From the NCBI RefSeq assembly GCF_946479685.1, contig NZ_CAMLGS010000006.1, positions 11,332-75,331 on the forward strand: a stretch of DNA of 64,000 bases, given 5' to 3'. The notes beneath the pieces are model-generated. The model was not told where the DNA came from. It was given only the letters and a program-made list of their open reading frames with translations, and made no database searches. Numbering within the stretch: the first letter of the stretch is position 1; every line of letters starts with the position of its first letter. Positions 9,102 through 18,460 of this stretch are shown here, one piece after another. This DNA is from an uncultured Methylotenera sp. GTDB lineage: Bacteria; Pseudomonadota; Gammaproteobacteria; Burkholderiales; Methylophilaceae. Both the position numbers and the translations under genes were made by a program.

Positions 9102-11375
9102 ATGATAGCGCAGGAATTAGAAGTTAGTTTGCACATGGCGTTTATGGACGCAAGACAAAAACGCCACGAGCTCATCACGGTTGAGCATTTGCTACTCGCA
9201 ATGATTGATAATCCAACCGCGGCAGAAGTGCTGCGTGCATGCGGCGCAAAACTCGAAACTTTACGTACCGAATTAAACCAATACATCGAAGAACACACAC
9301 CAACTGTGATTGGGCAAGACGATGTAGATACACAACCAACCTTAGGCTTTCAACGTGTGATCCAGCGCGCGATGTTGCACGTACAGTCTTCCGGCAAAAA
9401 AGAAGTCACTGGTGCCAATGTGCTGGTCGCAATTTTTGGTGAAAAAGATTCACACGCGGTATTCTTCTTGCATCAACAAGGCATCACCCGCTTAGACATC
9501 GTTAACTTTATTTCACATGGCGTTTCAAAAATCGGCGAGACGGCTAAACCCGAAGGTGGTGAGCAAGAGGCTGAAGCCGAAGCAGCACCCAATGGTGCGT
9601 TAGAGAACTACACCCTTAACTTGAACTCACAAGTATTAGCCGGCAAGATAGATCCGCTGATTGGCCGTGCCGCCGAGCTAGAGCGCGTAGTACAAACCTT
9701 ATGCCGCCGTCGTAAAAATAATCCATTACTGGTGGGCGAAGCTGGCGTAGGCAAGACCGCGATTGCGGAAGGCTTAGCGCGCCGCATTGTAGAAAAAGAT
9801 ATTCCAGACGTACTGGCTAACGCCGTGGTGTACTCACTCGACATGGGTGCATTGCTCGCCGGCACCAAATACCGTGGTGACTTTGAACAGCGCCTGAAAG
9901 CCGTGATGAAGCAACTGGAAGAAAAACCAGACGCGATTCTGTTTATTGATGAAATTCACACCTTAATTGGTGCCGGCTCTGCCAGCGGCGGCACCCTGGA
10001 TGCCAGCAACCTATTGAAACCAGCGTTATCCAATGGCTCGCTCAAATGCATAGGCGCCACCACTTACCAAGAGTATCGCGGCATCTTTGAAAAAGACCAC
10101 GCGCTATCCCGCCGCTTCCAAAAGGTAGATGTAGTAGAGCCTAGCGTTGCCGAAACCATTGAAATCCTGAAAGGCCTGAAATCACGCTTTGAAACACACC
10201 ATAGCGTGAAATATACCGTTGCAGCGCTTACCACCGCAGCAGAACTATCGGCTAAATATATCAACGACAGACACTTGCCAGATAAGGCAATTGACGTGAT
10301 TGATGAGGCTGGTGCCGCACAACGTATCTTGCCAAAATCCAAACAGAAAAAAGTGATTGGCAATAAAGAGATTGAGGACATTATTGCCAAAGTGGCGCGC
10401 ATCCCGCCTAAAAACATTTCTTCTGACGACCGCAACGCACTGAAAACGCTAGAGCGCGACTTGAAAGCCGTAGTATTTGGCCAAGACAAAGCAATTGAAG
10501 CACTGTCCTCTGCCGTAAAAATGGCACGTAGTGGCTTGGGCCAAAACAACAAGCCGATTGGTAGCTTCTTGTTCAGCGGGCCGACTGGTGTGGGTAAAAC
10601 CGAAGTGGCCAAGCAACTGGCCTATATTATGGGCATTGAGCTGATTCGCTTTGACATGAGTGAATACATGGAGCGCCATGCGGTTTCTCGCCTGATTGGT
10701 GCGCCTCCGGGCTATGTGGGCTTTGAACAAGGCGGTCTGATGACTGAGGCCATCACCAAGCATCCGTATTGCGTATTGCTGTTGGATGAAATTGAAAAAG
10801 CACATCCTGATATTTTCAACATCCTGCTGCAAGTGATGGACCACGGCACGCTTACCGATAATAATGGCCGCAAGGCAGACTTCAGAAACGTCACCATTAT
10901 TATGACTACCAACGCTGGTGCGGAAAGCTTGTCTAAATCTAACATGGGCTTTACTACTGCGAAACAAGCTGGCGATGAACAGGCAGATATCAAACGCTTA
11001 TTCTCTCCTGAGTTCCGTAACAGATTAGATGCGACAGTTTCATTCACTGCACTGTCACATGACATCATTATCCGCGTTGTAGATAAGTTCTTGATTCAAC
11101 TGGAAGACCAGTTGCATGAGAAAAAAGTTGAGGCAACATTCAGTGATGCACTCAAAACTTATCTCGGCCAAAAAGGCTTCGACCCGCAAATGGGTGCACG
11201 CCCAATGGCAAGATTGATTCAAGACACTATCCGCAAAGCACTGGCTGATGAGTTGCTATTTGGCAAGTTAGCTAACGGTGGTAGCGTGCATGTGGATATT
11301 GATGACAAAGACGAAGTAAAACTGATCTTTACAGAAAATAACCAAGACGAGGCTAAAGACTTAGCAACCACTTAA
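9102..11375 (+). CDS. clpA: ATP-dependent Clp protease ATP-binding subunit ClpA
   Basis: ClpA is the hexameric unfoldase of the ClpAP protease. The 757-residue protein has an N-terminal Clp_N double repeat (about 1-145) that binds ClpS and an acidic linker (150-165). AAA module 1 has Walker A GEAGVGKT at 212-219 and Walker B LFIDE at 280-284. AAA module 2 has Walker A GPTGVGKT at 493-500 and Walker B LLLDE near 559-563, and a D2-small domain ends the protein. The ClpP-docking loop reads NMGF, close to the expected [I/M]G[F/L]. It has no M-domain, which separates it from ClpB. It starts at ATG 9102 and probably shares a transcript with clpS. Confidence 0.97.
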   Translation: MIAQELEVSLHMAFMDARQKRHELITVEHLLLAMIDNPTAAEVLRACGAKLETLRTELNQYIEEHTPTVIGQDDVDTQPTLGFQRVIQRAMLHVQSSGKKEVTGANVLVAIFGEKDSHAVFFLHQQGITRLDIVNFISHGVSKIGETAKPEGGEQEAEAEAAPNGALENYTLNLNSQVLAGKIDPLIGRAAELERVVQTLCRRRKNNPLLVGEAGVGKTAIAEGLARRIVEKDIPDVLANAVVYSLDMGALLAGTKYRGDFEQRLKAVMKQLEEKPDAILFIDEIHTLIGAGSASGGTLDASNLLKPALSNGSLKCIGATTYQEYRGIFEKDHALSRRFQKVDVVEPSVAETIEILKGLKSRFETHHSVKYTVAALTTAAELSAKYINDRHLPDKAIDVIDEAGAAQRILPKSKQKKVIGNKEIEDIIAKVARIPPKNISSDDRNALKTLERDLKAVVFGQDKAIEALSSAVKMARSGLGQNNKPIGSFLFSGPTGVGKTEVAKQLAYIMGIELIRFDMSEYMERHAVSRLIGAPPGYVGFEQGGLMTEAITKHPYCVLLLDEIEKAHPDIFNILLQVMDHGTLTDNNGRKADFRNVTIIMTTNAGAESLSKSNMGFTTAKQAGDEQADIKRLFSPEFRNRLDATVSFTALSHDIIIRVVDKFLIQLEDQLHEKKVEATFSDALKTYLGQKGFDPQMGARPMARLIQDTIRKALADELLFGKLANGGSVHVDIDDKDEVKLIFTENNQDEAKDLATT

Positions 11376-11451
11376 ACCTCATAGATTGTTTGTTCGCTGC
11401 ACCACGAAACTCAATCTGGTTGTGTTGCCAAGTAAACAATGTTGTTAAGTA

Positions 11452-11472
11452 AACAAGCAGTCGTCGCTTGTT
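11452..11472 (+). terminator. weak hairpin after clpA
   Basis: A 7-bp stem AACAAGC/GCTTGTT with a 7-base loop lies between clpA and the next gene, ending 17 bases before its start. No T run follows. It may be a weak terminator or just local structure. Confidence 0.3.
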
Positions 11473-11489
11473 ATTAAGGGTACTCAGCC

Positions 11490-12146
11490 ATGGTCGATGT
11501 CACCGCATCTACGCTACCAGTACCTAGTCTACAGGTAGCAATTGAGATTTTTGCTACCTCCGCCTTTGCCCTGTCTGGGCTGATTGCTGGTTTCAGAAAA
11601 CAACTCGATGCCTTTGGCGTGTTTGTGGTCACTGGTGTGGCCGCATTTGGCGGCGGCACCTTGCGCGATGTGCTGCTGGATAGGCGACCTTTCTTCTGGG
11701 TGGATCACGCCAACTGGATATGGCTGATGCTGTGTGTATGCCTGCTAGCCATGTTATTTATGCGCAATAAACATATCCAGTTCACCGAGCGCGCCATCCT
11801 TATACCCGACGCATTAGGTCTAGGCCTATATGCTGCACTAGGCACACAAATCGCATTACAACAGCAACTGCCAGTGATTGTATGCGCACTGATGGGAGTG
11901 ATGACCGCGGTGTTCGGTGGCGTGCTCAGAGATATTTTTTGCAACGAAATCCCCAAGGCCTTTAGTGATTACCAGCCGTATGCGGTGATTGCGTTTTTAG
12001 GTGGGTTGCTGGTATGGCTGCTCAACCAATTGGCGCTCACAGCCTGGCTTTGCATCTTTATCCCAGCCACATTGATGACGATACTGCGTATCTTAGCCAT
12101 ACACTATGAGTGGCGTTTGCCACATTGGAAAGTTGAGTCAAACTAA
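11490..12146 (+). CDS. TRIC/UPF0126 (YicG-like) membrane protein
   Basis: The 218-residue integral membrane protein has two copies of the UPF0126 repeat (about 18-90 and 105-180), each made of three hydrophobic helices. The first repeat carries the hallmark FGGGTLRDVLL and the second the matching FGGVLRDIF. Bacterial relatives form trimeric cation channels of the TRIC fold, and some are annotated as glycine transporters; the substrate here is not known. It starts at ATG 11490 with AAGGG ten bases upstream. It is 114 bp past clpA and convergent with the GST gene. Confidence 0.85.
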   Translation: MVDVTASTLPVPSLQVAIEIFATSAFALSGLIAGFRKQLDAFGVFVVTGVAAFGGGTLRDVLLDRRPFFWVDHANWIWLMLCVCLLAMLFMRNKHIQFTERAILIPDALGLGLYAALGTQIALQQQLPVIVCALMGVMTAVFGGVLRDIFCNEIPKAFSDYQPYAVIAFLGGLLVWLLNQLALTAWLCIFIPATLMTILRILAIHYEWRLPHWKVESN

Positions 12147-12176
12147 ACGCTAGATGTTGGGTGATAGCAAGCCAAC

Positions 12177-12791
12177 TTACTGTGGCGAGTAAACCATGTG
12201 TTTATCCATAATGCTATTAAACAGTGCAGACGACAGCATCAAATTCAGCCAATCCTTTAACTTAGGATAGTCAGCAGACTCAAACCACGCAGCATCCACC
12301 GCAGAAAACTGGCGAATAAACGGAAAGATAGCAATATCAGCTAATGTCAGCCTAGCACCCATCAGAAACTCCGTTTGGGCCAGCTTATGCTCAAGCTTGG
12401 CTAAGAACACTTCACCTTGAGAGCGGTACGCCTCCATCGGCTGCTCAGGGAAGCGTATTGCGTATTTATAGCGATCTAAAGCCTGTTTAAAGCTAGTATC
12501 ATTTTCAGTAATCAGTTGCTGCGTTTGCGCCACATCGGCAGAGAGCCAGCCGTCAGGGTCGCTCTGTTGCAACGCCCAGTGCATGATATCCAGGCTTTGC
12601 TCAAGCACCACCCCTTGCGTCGTTAGCAATACCGGCACGGTGCCTTTAGGTGAGATTTGGAGTAAATGTGCGGGCTTATCGCGCAGTGCGATTTCACGTA
12701 TCTCTACCGCAATCCCCGCATACTTCAACGCCATACGTGCGCGCATGGCGTAAGGGCAACGGCGATAGGAGTATAAAATCGGTAAAATCAT
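12177..12791 (-). CDS. glutathione S-transferase family protein
   Basis: The 204-residue protein has a thioredoxin-fold N-terminal domain (about 1-78) with RCPYAMRAR at residues 11-19, where Cys 12 is the likely active residue, and PVLL plus the LEQSLDI glutathione-binding turn (E-S). A helical C-terminal domain follows (about 90-200). The single Cys-Pro-Tyr motif resembles the glutaredoxin-2/omega branch, suggesting thiol transfer and not classical conjugation. It begins 11 bp after the pyrD stop and is therefore probably co-transcribed with it. The substrate is unknown. Confidence 0.82.
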   Translation of the reverse strand: MILPILYSYRRCPYAMRARMALKYAGIAVEIREIALRDKPAHLLQISPKGTVPVLLTTQGVVLEQSLDIMHWALQQSDPDGWLSADVAQTQQLITENDTSFKQALDRYKYAIRFPEQPMEAYRSQGEVFLAKLEHKLAQTEFLMGARLTLADIAIFPFIRQFSAVDAAWFESADYPKLKDWLNLMLSSALFNSIMDKHMVYSPQ

Positions 12792-12802
12792 TACAGAAAT
12801 AA

Positions 12803-13819
12803 CTAGCCTAAAGCCTGTGCCACATCATGTATCAATTGCGGGCCTTGATAGATTAAACCGCTGTATAACTGCACAAGGCTAGCACCAGCTGCAATTTTTT
12901 CTACTGCATCGGCGCCGCTCAAAATACCGCCCACGCCGATAATCGGTAATGCGCCTTGCAAGCGCTGTGATAGCTGCTGGATTACCACGGTAGATTTATC
13001 GCGTACCGGCGCACCAGACAAACCGCCAGTTTCAGCTGCATTCTGCATACCCTGCACTGCATCACGCGAGAGTGTGGTATTGGTAGCAATCACGCCATCG
13101 ATTTTATGCAGCATGAGCAAATCCGCAATTTCATTCACCTGCTCCAGCTCTAAATCCGGTGCAATCTTCAAAGCGATAGGCACATAACGGCCATGCTGTC
13201 CAGCCAGTGTTAACTGCTCAGCTTTTAATGTGGCAAGCAAGTTCGACAAAGCTTCTTTTTCTTGTAGTGCACGTAAGTTCTTAGTGTTGGGGGATGAGAT
13301 ATTCACCGTGATATAGCTGGCATACGCATACACTTTGCGCATGCAAATCAAATAATCACTTACTGCATTTTCATTGGGGGTGTCAAAGTTTTTACCGATA
13401 TTAATGCCAAGCACGCCTTGGTACTTAGCCGCTTTCACGTTTTCTATCAGGTTATCCACGCCTAGGTTATTAAAGCCAAAGCGGTTCACTATACCTTGCG
13501 CCTCAGCCACACGGAACAAACGTGGCTTAGGGTTGCCAGGTTGCGGTCTAGGGGTAACCGTACCCACCTCAATAAAACCAAAGCCTAACGCAGCCATGCC
13601 ATCAATCACCGCAGCATTTTTATCTAAACCTGCAGCCAAACCAACAGCGTTAGGAAAAGTAATGCCCATCACTTGCCGGGGCTGACAGACAGGTGCCGAT
13701 GGGTACAACTTTAAAGTCCCCAACCGCTCAGCAGTTCTTAAGGTCTTTAAAGTGAAATCGTGAACAGATTCAGCATCAAACTGAAACAATAAAGGACGTA
13801 CGAGAGAGTAAGTATTCAT
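12803..13819 (-). CDS. pyrD: dihydroorotate dehydrogenase (quinone), class 2
   Basis: PyrD oxidises dihydroorotate to orotate in pyrimidine synthesis and passes electrons to the quinone pool at the inner membrane. The 338-residue protein has the short amphipathic N-terminal helix of class 2 enzymes (residues 1-35). A FMN-binding barrel follows with [10 protein letters not shown] (about 59-68), [27 protein letters not shown] (Ser is the class 2 catalytic base), IATNTT and GVGGI near the end. It starts at ATG 13819, preceded by a 650-bp spacer full of palindromes. The GST gene follows 11 bp downstream. Confidence 0.96.
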   Translation of the reverse strand: MNTYSLVRPLLFQFDAESVHDFTLKTLRTAERLGTLKLYPSAPVCQPRQVMGITFPNAVGLAAGLDKNAAVIDGMAALGFGFIEVGTVTPRPQPGNPKPRLFRVAEAQGIVNRFGFNNLGVDNLIENVKAAKYQGVLGINIGKNFDTPNENAVSDYLICMRKVYAYASYITVNISSPNTKNLRALQEKEALSNLLATLKAEQLTLAGQHGRYVPIALKIAPDLELEQVNEIADLLMLHKIDGVIATNTTLSRDAVQGMQNAAETGGLSGAPVRDKSTVVIQQLSQRLQGALPIIGVGGILSGADAVEKIAAGASLVQLYSGLIYQGPQLIHDVAQALG

Positions 13820-14021
13820 AACACGTAATTTTACTGTATTCGCCGCTATCCCCCAAATTCATACAGCCACTGGATTCTAGCTTGTCGCGCTTCCACTTGG
13901 CACTTTAGTGCTTAGTGGAGCGGTGAAGACCTTCACGGTCTCGCGGGAATGACGGAACAGAGAGATTTATGACGAAAGTAAGTAGTGCTTAAACCACACA
14001 GTTCTTGACGTTATCCCTTTG

Positions 14022-14148
14022 CTACCGCGCCGAGTAGCGCATGCTTAACAGGAGCTTTAGGTAAGCGGTTGTTTGAGCCAATAGTTTTTTATTGGCGAGT
14101 TTCCGCTTGCCTCCTGTTAAGTAGGTGATGCAAGGAAACAAGCGGTAG
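14022..14148. repeat. nested inverted-repeat element, about 127 bp
   Basis: Four nested arm pairs share one axis: CTACCGC/GCGGTAG (14022-14028 with 14142-14148), CTTAACAGGAG/CTCCTGTTAAG (14044-14054 with 14111-14121), AAGCGG/CCGCTT (14063-14068 with 14103-14108), and CCAATA/TATTGG (14078-14083 with 14090-14095). Together they form a long interrupted hairpin or cruciform. There is no ORF inside. It could be a dispersed intergenic (MITE- or REP-like) element or a structured RNA; copy number cannot be judged from one window. Confidence 0.65.
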
Positions 14149-14171
14149 AGGGTGGGTTTCACAACCGACTT

Positions 14172-14276
14172 AGTGCTTTAGCACTTAGCGAGGTTGGGGA
14201 TGCCCCTTGCGGGTATTCTTTGGCCCCTTTCTTTTGGACAAGCAAAAGAAAGTAACTCGCTAGTCGCGCGAGAGCG
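14172..14276. repeat. second palindromic element (three small hairpins)
   Basis: In order: AGTGC-TTTA-GCACT (14172-14185); CTTTCTTTTG/CAAAAGAAAG, a perfect 10-bp stem with a 6-base loop (14227-14252); and GTCGC/GCGAC around 14264-14279. The central stem with its adjoining GTAACT resembles a sequence I recall as scattered in betaproteobacterial intergenic DNA. No coding potential is seen. Confidence 0.5.
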
Positions 14277-14438
14277 ACAACTAACCGGAGCAATCGGTAT
14301 CAAACATTCCCAGTCAGACAGATAGACACTTATAAAGCCTCTCTAGCGAAGCATATGGAAAGAATAGAATTGATAAAGCGTCACCATGTTAGTTAAAGTT
14401 GCCTTATCTAACTAAAAATCATCTTCTAATTCTCTTTG

Positions 14439-14463
14439 AAAGAGGCAGTTGAACGGCCTCTTT
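14439..14463 (-). terminator. terminator after the molybdopterin oxidoreductase gene
   Basis: A perfect 8-bp stem AAAGAGGC/GCCTCTTT lies just past the stop codon at 14471. The T run is better on the plus strand (TTTTT at 14461-14465), so it may work in both directions. Confidence 0.6.
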
Positions 14464-14470
14464 TTAAACA

Positions 14471-16603
14471 CTACGCCAGCGCCACTTCCACCAAATTATC
14501 ACTAAACGTAGTCGAGTGCCCCATATCCCCAAACTCCGCAGAACTAATGCAATTCACCGTACCATTATTCAACTGCCGCCAATAACCCAGCGTAGCCACT
14601 ACAATGCCAGCATTCACATCATCTGAAATTCTCGCCACGCCTTCAAACGCACCACGGCCATTAAACACCTTTACCACATTGCCTTCCTGAATCTTACGTG
14701 CGCTGGCATCTAACTGATTAATCAGCACAAACTGCTCGCCCTGCCCTTTAATTTTTTCTGTCACGTTGGCATAGCATGAGTTTAAAAAGCCATGACTCTT
14801 AGGTGAAATAATGTTCAATGGATACTTAGCCGCAAGTTCAGGATTGGTTGCCGGTGTCTCGCGGGATGGCACGTAATCCGGCAAGCTATCCAAATCTTCA
14901 CCCGGTTGAAAACCGTCATACATTTGGCGGAATGGCCCTGCTACAAAGTTCTTGGCACCCTCTACCAAAAAGTGACACTTTCCAGTGGCGGTAGGAAATT
15001 CGCCTTGGGCATGACGCGCACGTGTATCTTTATCACCGAATGCTTTTAAACGTGCAAAGCCGTGCTGGCGTAAATAATCTAAATCTATGCCATCACAGGT
15101 GGGAGAGTCCCAGTCCACGTAATGTTCCAGGCACTCGGTATCATTCCACTGGAAATTAGCATCGGTATAGCCCATGCGCTTAGCTAACTGCCTGAATATC
15201 TCATTGTTGGGGATAGCTTCACCTGGCGGGTCTATACATTTTGCATTATAGGTTAAGTACAAATGCCCCCACGACAGCACCATATCCTCCATTTCGGCGC
15301 CCATCGCTGCTGGCAAGATAATATCGGCATAAGCTGCGGTATCCGACATAAAGTGCTCGGCCACTACCAAAAACAAGTCCTCGCGCTCCAAACCTTTAAC
15401 TATCTTGTCGGTTTCAGGCGCTTGCGTAAGAGGGTTCGTGTTCCACACCATCATTGATTTAAGCGGTGTATTAAGCGGGAGCTCGCCAGTGAGCGCGCGT
15501 CCTAGTTGCAGATTATTGACTACTGGCGTGCCTTCCGGAATCAAATCTGGGCGTGAAATCACATCAAACTTATACGGGTGCTCCCATACCGGAAACTGCA
15601 ACGCTCCCCCACCTACATGGCGCCATGCACCTATCAGCGCAGGCAGGCTTGTGACAGCGCGAATCGCTTGGCTACCACCGTAACTTCTTTCTAGTGCCAC
15701 GCCTAGGCGGATTACCGCTGGCGGCGTAGTCGCGTATTCACGTGCAAACTTACGAATATCAGCAGCTGGGATACCAGTAATTTCTGCCGCCCACTCTGGC
15801 GTTCTGGTGCTAGCACGCTCAGCTAACGCTTGATAACCAACGGTGTAACGGTCAATATAATCTTGATCGACCAAACCTTCACTGATGATGACCTGCATCA
15901 TTGCCATCGCCAAGGCGCCATCCGTACCCGGTTTGGGGGCAATATGCCAATCTGCTTCCTTCGCAGTTTTAGAGGCATAAGAATCGACCACTACTACTTT
16001 GGCTCCCTTCTTCTGCGCCTCGTGGATAATATGCCAGTGATGTAAGTTAGTGCTTATTGAGTTGCATGCCCATATCACGATGTACTTGGAATGGGCAAAG
16101 CTTTCTGGATCCACCCCCGCCGTCGGGCCTACCGTCATTAACCATGCGGTGCAAGAACCCTCGCCACAGAACGTGCGCTCGCAGACGGTTGCGCCCATAC
16201 GGTTAAAAAAGGCATCACCGCCATTTAAACCATGCACCAAGCCTTGGTTGCCAAGATAGCTATTGGGCATGATGGCATGTGGGCCATCCGTCGCAATAAT
16301 CGCTTTCCATTTACCAGTAATTTCATCGAGGGCTTCTTGCCAGGAAATGCGCTTGAACTGTTTACTGCCTTTGGGACCGATGCGCTTCAATGGGTAGAGC
16401 AAACGGTCTGGATGATAGTGGCGCTTTTCGTAATCTTTTAATTTCACACAGAGGCCACCGCGTGTCATGGGATGCTCTTTATTACCAGTGACGGAAATTA
16501 ACTTATTGTCTTTCACCGTATACACCATAGAGCATGTATCAGGGCAATCATGTGGACACCCTCCATGAAAGGTTTGGGTAGAGGTGTCGGCTGGAGTATT
16601 CAT
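14471..16603 (-). CDS. molybdopterin-dependent oxidoreductase (formate dehydrogenase-like, DMSO reductase family)
   Basis: The 710-residue protein begins with a 4Fe-4S cluster motif, Cys 16-x3-Cys 20-x3-Cys 24-x27-Cys 52. It continues through the molybdopterin domains, with WACNSISTNLHHWH, PKPGTDGALAMAM and a C-terminal dinucleotide-binding domain (about 590-705). A Cys cluster at 141, 146 and 151 includes Cys 141, which could be the Mo ligand by position. There is no Tat signal and no partner subunit next to it, so it should be a cytoplasmic single-subunit enzyme or borrow a remote electron carrier. The substrate cannot be told. It starts at ATG 16603, is divergent from the oxygenase gene, and ends in a clear terminator. 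Confidence 0.85.
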   Translation of the reverse strand: MNTPADTSTQTFHGGCPHDCPDTCSMVYTVKDNKLISVTGNKEHPMTRGGLCVKLKDYEKRHYHPDRLLYPLKRIGPKGSKQFKRISWQEALDEITGKWKAIIATDGPHAIMPNSYLGNQGLVHGLNGGDAFFNRMGATVCERTFCGEGSCTAWLMTVGPTAGVDPESFAHSKYIVIWACNSISTNLHHWHIIHEAQKKGAKVVVVDSYASKTAKEADWHIAPKPGTDGALAMAMMQVIISEGLVDQDYIDRYTVGYQALAERASTRTPEWAAEITGIPAADIRKFAREYATTPPAVIRLGVALERSYGGSQAIRAVTSLPALIGAWRHVGGGALQFPVWEHPYKFDVISRPDLIPEGTPVVNNLQLGRALTGELPLNTPLKSMMVWNTNPLTQAPETDKIVKGLEREDLFLVVAEHFMSDTAAYADIILPAAMGAEMEDMVLSWGHLYLTYNAKCIDPPGEAIPNNEIFRQLAKRMGYTDANFQWNDTECLEHYVDWDSPTCDGIDLDYLRQHGFARLKAFGDKDTRARHAQGEFPTATGKCHFLVEGAKNFVAGPFRQMYDGFQPGEDLDSLPDYVPSRETPATNPELAAKYPLNIISPKSHGFLNSCYANVTEKIKGQGEQFVLINQLDASARKIQEGNVVKVFNGRGAFEGVARISDDVNAGIVVATLGYWRQLNNGTVNCISSAEFGDMGHSTTFSDNLVEVALA

Positions 16604-16748
16604 AACATCATCCTTAAATAATATAACGATGGTTCAAATCACAGATTGCAGCGCATTGCTTTATTTTTACAAGCTAACGTAAATATATGCTCACCTGTAA
16701 GCATTGGCAATGGCATAATTATTGACTGAACTATTAATCAACAGACAC

Positions 16749-17936
16749 ATGAACAACCATAACCAACCACTACAGTTACTTGGCGGCATTAGCGCTAGCG
16801 AATTCCTGCAACACTACTGGCATAAAAAACCTTTGCTGATTAAAAACGCTATTCCCGGCTTTACCGGCTTATTAAGCCCGGACGAGCTAGCGGGCTTAGC
16901 TTGTGAAGAAGAAGTGCAATCTCGCATCGTAGAAGAAATTAAAGGCAAATGGCATGCAAGCCACGGCCCATTTGAGGAAAGTGACTTTGCAAATTTACCG
17001 GAGAAGCCAGACCCTAAGCACCGCTGGACCTTGCTGGTACAGAGTGTGAACCATCACTTACCTGAAGCAGCCGAACTGCTGAGCCAGTTTAACTTTATTC
17101 CTCATGCCAGGCTGGATGACCTGATGGTGAGCTACGCACCGGATGGCGGTGGCGTAGGTCCACACTTTGACAGCTATGATGTGTTCTTGCTGCAAGGCCA
17201 AGGCAAGCGCTTGTGGCGCATTAGTGAGCAAACTGATTTGAGTTTGGTAGAAGGTGCCCCGCTACGCATTTTAAAGAATTTTGATACAGCCCAAGAGTGG
17301 CTAGTGGAAGCTGGCGATCTGCTGTACCTACCACCGCATTTAGCACACTGGGGTATTGCTGTTACAGATGGCAACACAGACTGCATGACTTACTCTATCG
17401 GCTTTAGGGCACCCAAAGTGCATGAGCTAGCCACCGAGTTTCTTGGCTTTATGCAAGACAAACTCAACAAGGACGCCAACGCCTTACCTGGGATATATCA
17501 GGATGCGGACTTAGCACCACAAGAACACCCGGCAGAAATTGGCAGCAGCATGATTAGCAAGGTGGCAGAGATTTTAAAAACCATACAATGGTCAGACCAA
17601 CATGTAGCGGATTTCTTGGGGTCTTATTTATCCGAGCCTAAACCTGACGTTTTTTTCGACCCCAATAAAAAAATGTCTTTACGCAAATTTCATGAAAATC
17701 TGCTGCAACATGGCATTAGCCTGGATTTAAAAAGCCAAATGCTGTTTACCCAGCAGTATTTTTATTTAAATGGCGAAGCCATTAGCGCAACAGGCTCATC
17801 CGCAACCTTGCTTACCGCACTGGCAGATCACCGCATGCTGACTAGCGACCAAGTTGCACAAGCCGCCGAAATAGAGGCCACACTGATTGAGCAGTTGCAC
17901 ACCTGGTATCTCGCTGGCTACCTTTACTTTAATTAA
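16749..17936 (+). CDS. cupin (JmjC-like) ribosomal protein arginine hydroxylase, RoxA/YcfD family
   Basis: A 2-oxoglutarate and Fe(II)-dependent oxygenase. E. coli YcfD hydroxylates an arginine of ribosomal protein L16, and this is the likely role. With the start at ATG 16749 the protein has 395 residues. FLQHYWHKKPLLIKNA opens the fold. The cupin core (about 100-215) carries the metal triad His 139, Asp 141 (PHFDSYD) and His 200 (LPPHLAHWG). A winged-helix-like C-terminal half completes it. A TTG 27 bp upstream is in frame but adds residues not expected in the family. Two genes follow closely on the same strand. Confidence 0.87.
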   Translation: MNNHNQPLQLLGGISASEFLQHYWHKKPLLIKNAIPGFTGLLSPDELAGLACEEEVQSRIVEEIKGKWHASHGPFEESDFANLPEKPDPKHRWTLLVQSVNHHLPEAAELLSQFNFIPHARLDDLMVSYAPDGGGVGPHFDSYDVFLLQGQGKRLWRISEQTDLSLVEGAPLRILKNFDTAQEWLVEAGDLLYLPPHLAHWGIAVTDGNTDCMTYSIGFRAPKVHELATEFLGFMQDKLNKDANALPGIYQDADLAPQEHPAEIGSSMISKVAEILKTIQWSDQHVADFLGSYLSEPKPDVFFDPNKKMSLRKFHENLLQHGISLDLKSQMLFTQQYFYLNGEAISATGSSATLLTALADHRMLTSDQVAQAAEIEATLIEQLHTWYLAGYLYFN

Positions 17937-17947
17937 ATTTAGCGCGT

Positions 17948-18451
17948 ATGATGAGCGTCATGGATAACACTTTGATGCCGGATAAAATCATCGTTGGTGA
18001 GCATTTGTATAATGAGGCGATCAAGCTCATTATACAAAGCGCAGAACATGAGCTTTTAATCTTTGACCAGGATTTAAAGCTAGGTGGCTTCTCAAGCCCG
18101 GCTATTTACGAGCTGCTGCAGCAGTTCTTAAGTCAGCAGATTACCAGCAGCCTATCTATTATTTTGCAGGATAGTGCGCACTTTCAAGATCAATGCCCAA
18201 GGCTGCTTAACTTGCTTAAACTGTTTGGTCATAAAATGCGCGTACACGTCACCAATCAATCTGCCAAGCACGCAAAAGACTGCTTTATTCTTGCGGATGG
18301 CAAACATTACATTAAACGCATACATATCGACCAAGCGCGTTTTAAATATGCATTTGATGACATGGCAACGGTTAAAGCACTCAACACCAGGTTTGATGAG
18401 CTCAACGAGGCCATTCAAGACACGGTAAGCACAACCCCATTAGGCTTATAA
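17948..18451 (+). CDS. uncharacterised protein, possibly PLD-like fold (167 aa)
   Basis: I do not recognise a characterised relative. The soluble protein has alternating hydrophobic strands and helices (HELLIFDQDL, SLSIILQD, MRVHVTNQSAKHAKDCFILADG) that resemble a single phospholipase-D-type half domain, but without the HKD catalytic motif, so it is probably not a nuclease. No signal peptide or membrane helix is present. It begins 11 bp after the oxygenase gene and ends nine bp before the secretin-like gene, so all three look co-transcribed. ATG codons at 17948, 17951 and 17960 are all possible starts. Confidence 0.7.
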   Translation: MMSVMDNTLMPDKIIVGEHLYNEAIKLIIQSAEHELLIFDQDLKLGGFSSPAIYELLQQFLSQQITSSLSIILQDSAHFQDQCPRLLNLLKLFGHKMRVHVTNQSAKHAKDCFILADGKHYIKRIHIDQARFKYAFDDMATVKALNTRFDELNEAIQDTVSTTPLGL

Positions 18452-18460
18452 GGCATCAAC

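Larger units (their letters stand above)
13820..14470. other. 651-bp palindrome-rich intergenic region
   Basis: I find no gene here. The stretch holds the pyrD upstream region, a short palindrome GTGAAG/CTTCAC (13923-13936) in a GCGGGAATGAC-type sequence common in dispersed bacterial repeats, two larger palindromic elements described separately, and a terminator next to the molybdoenzyme gene. Confidence 0.75.

Noticed and set aside
13820..14470. Insertion sequence or tRNA gene in the long spacer
   Set aside because: No transposase ORF, no terminal repeats framing one, and no cloverleaf with a T-loop or anticodon arm.
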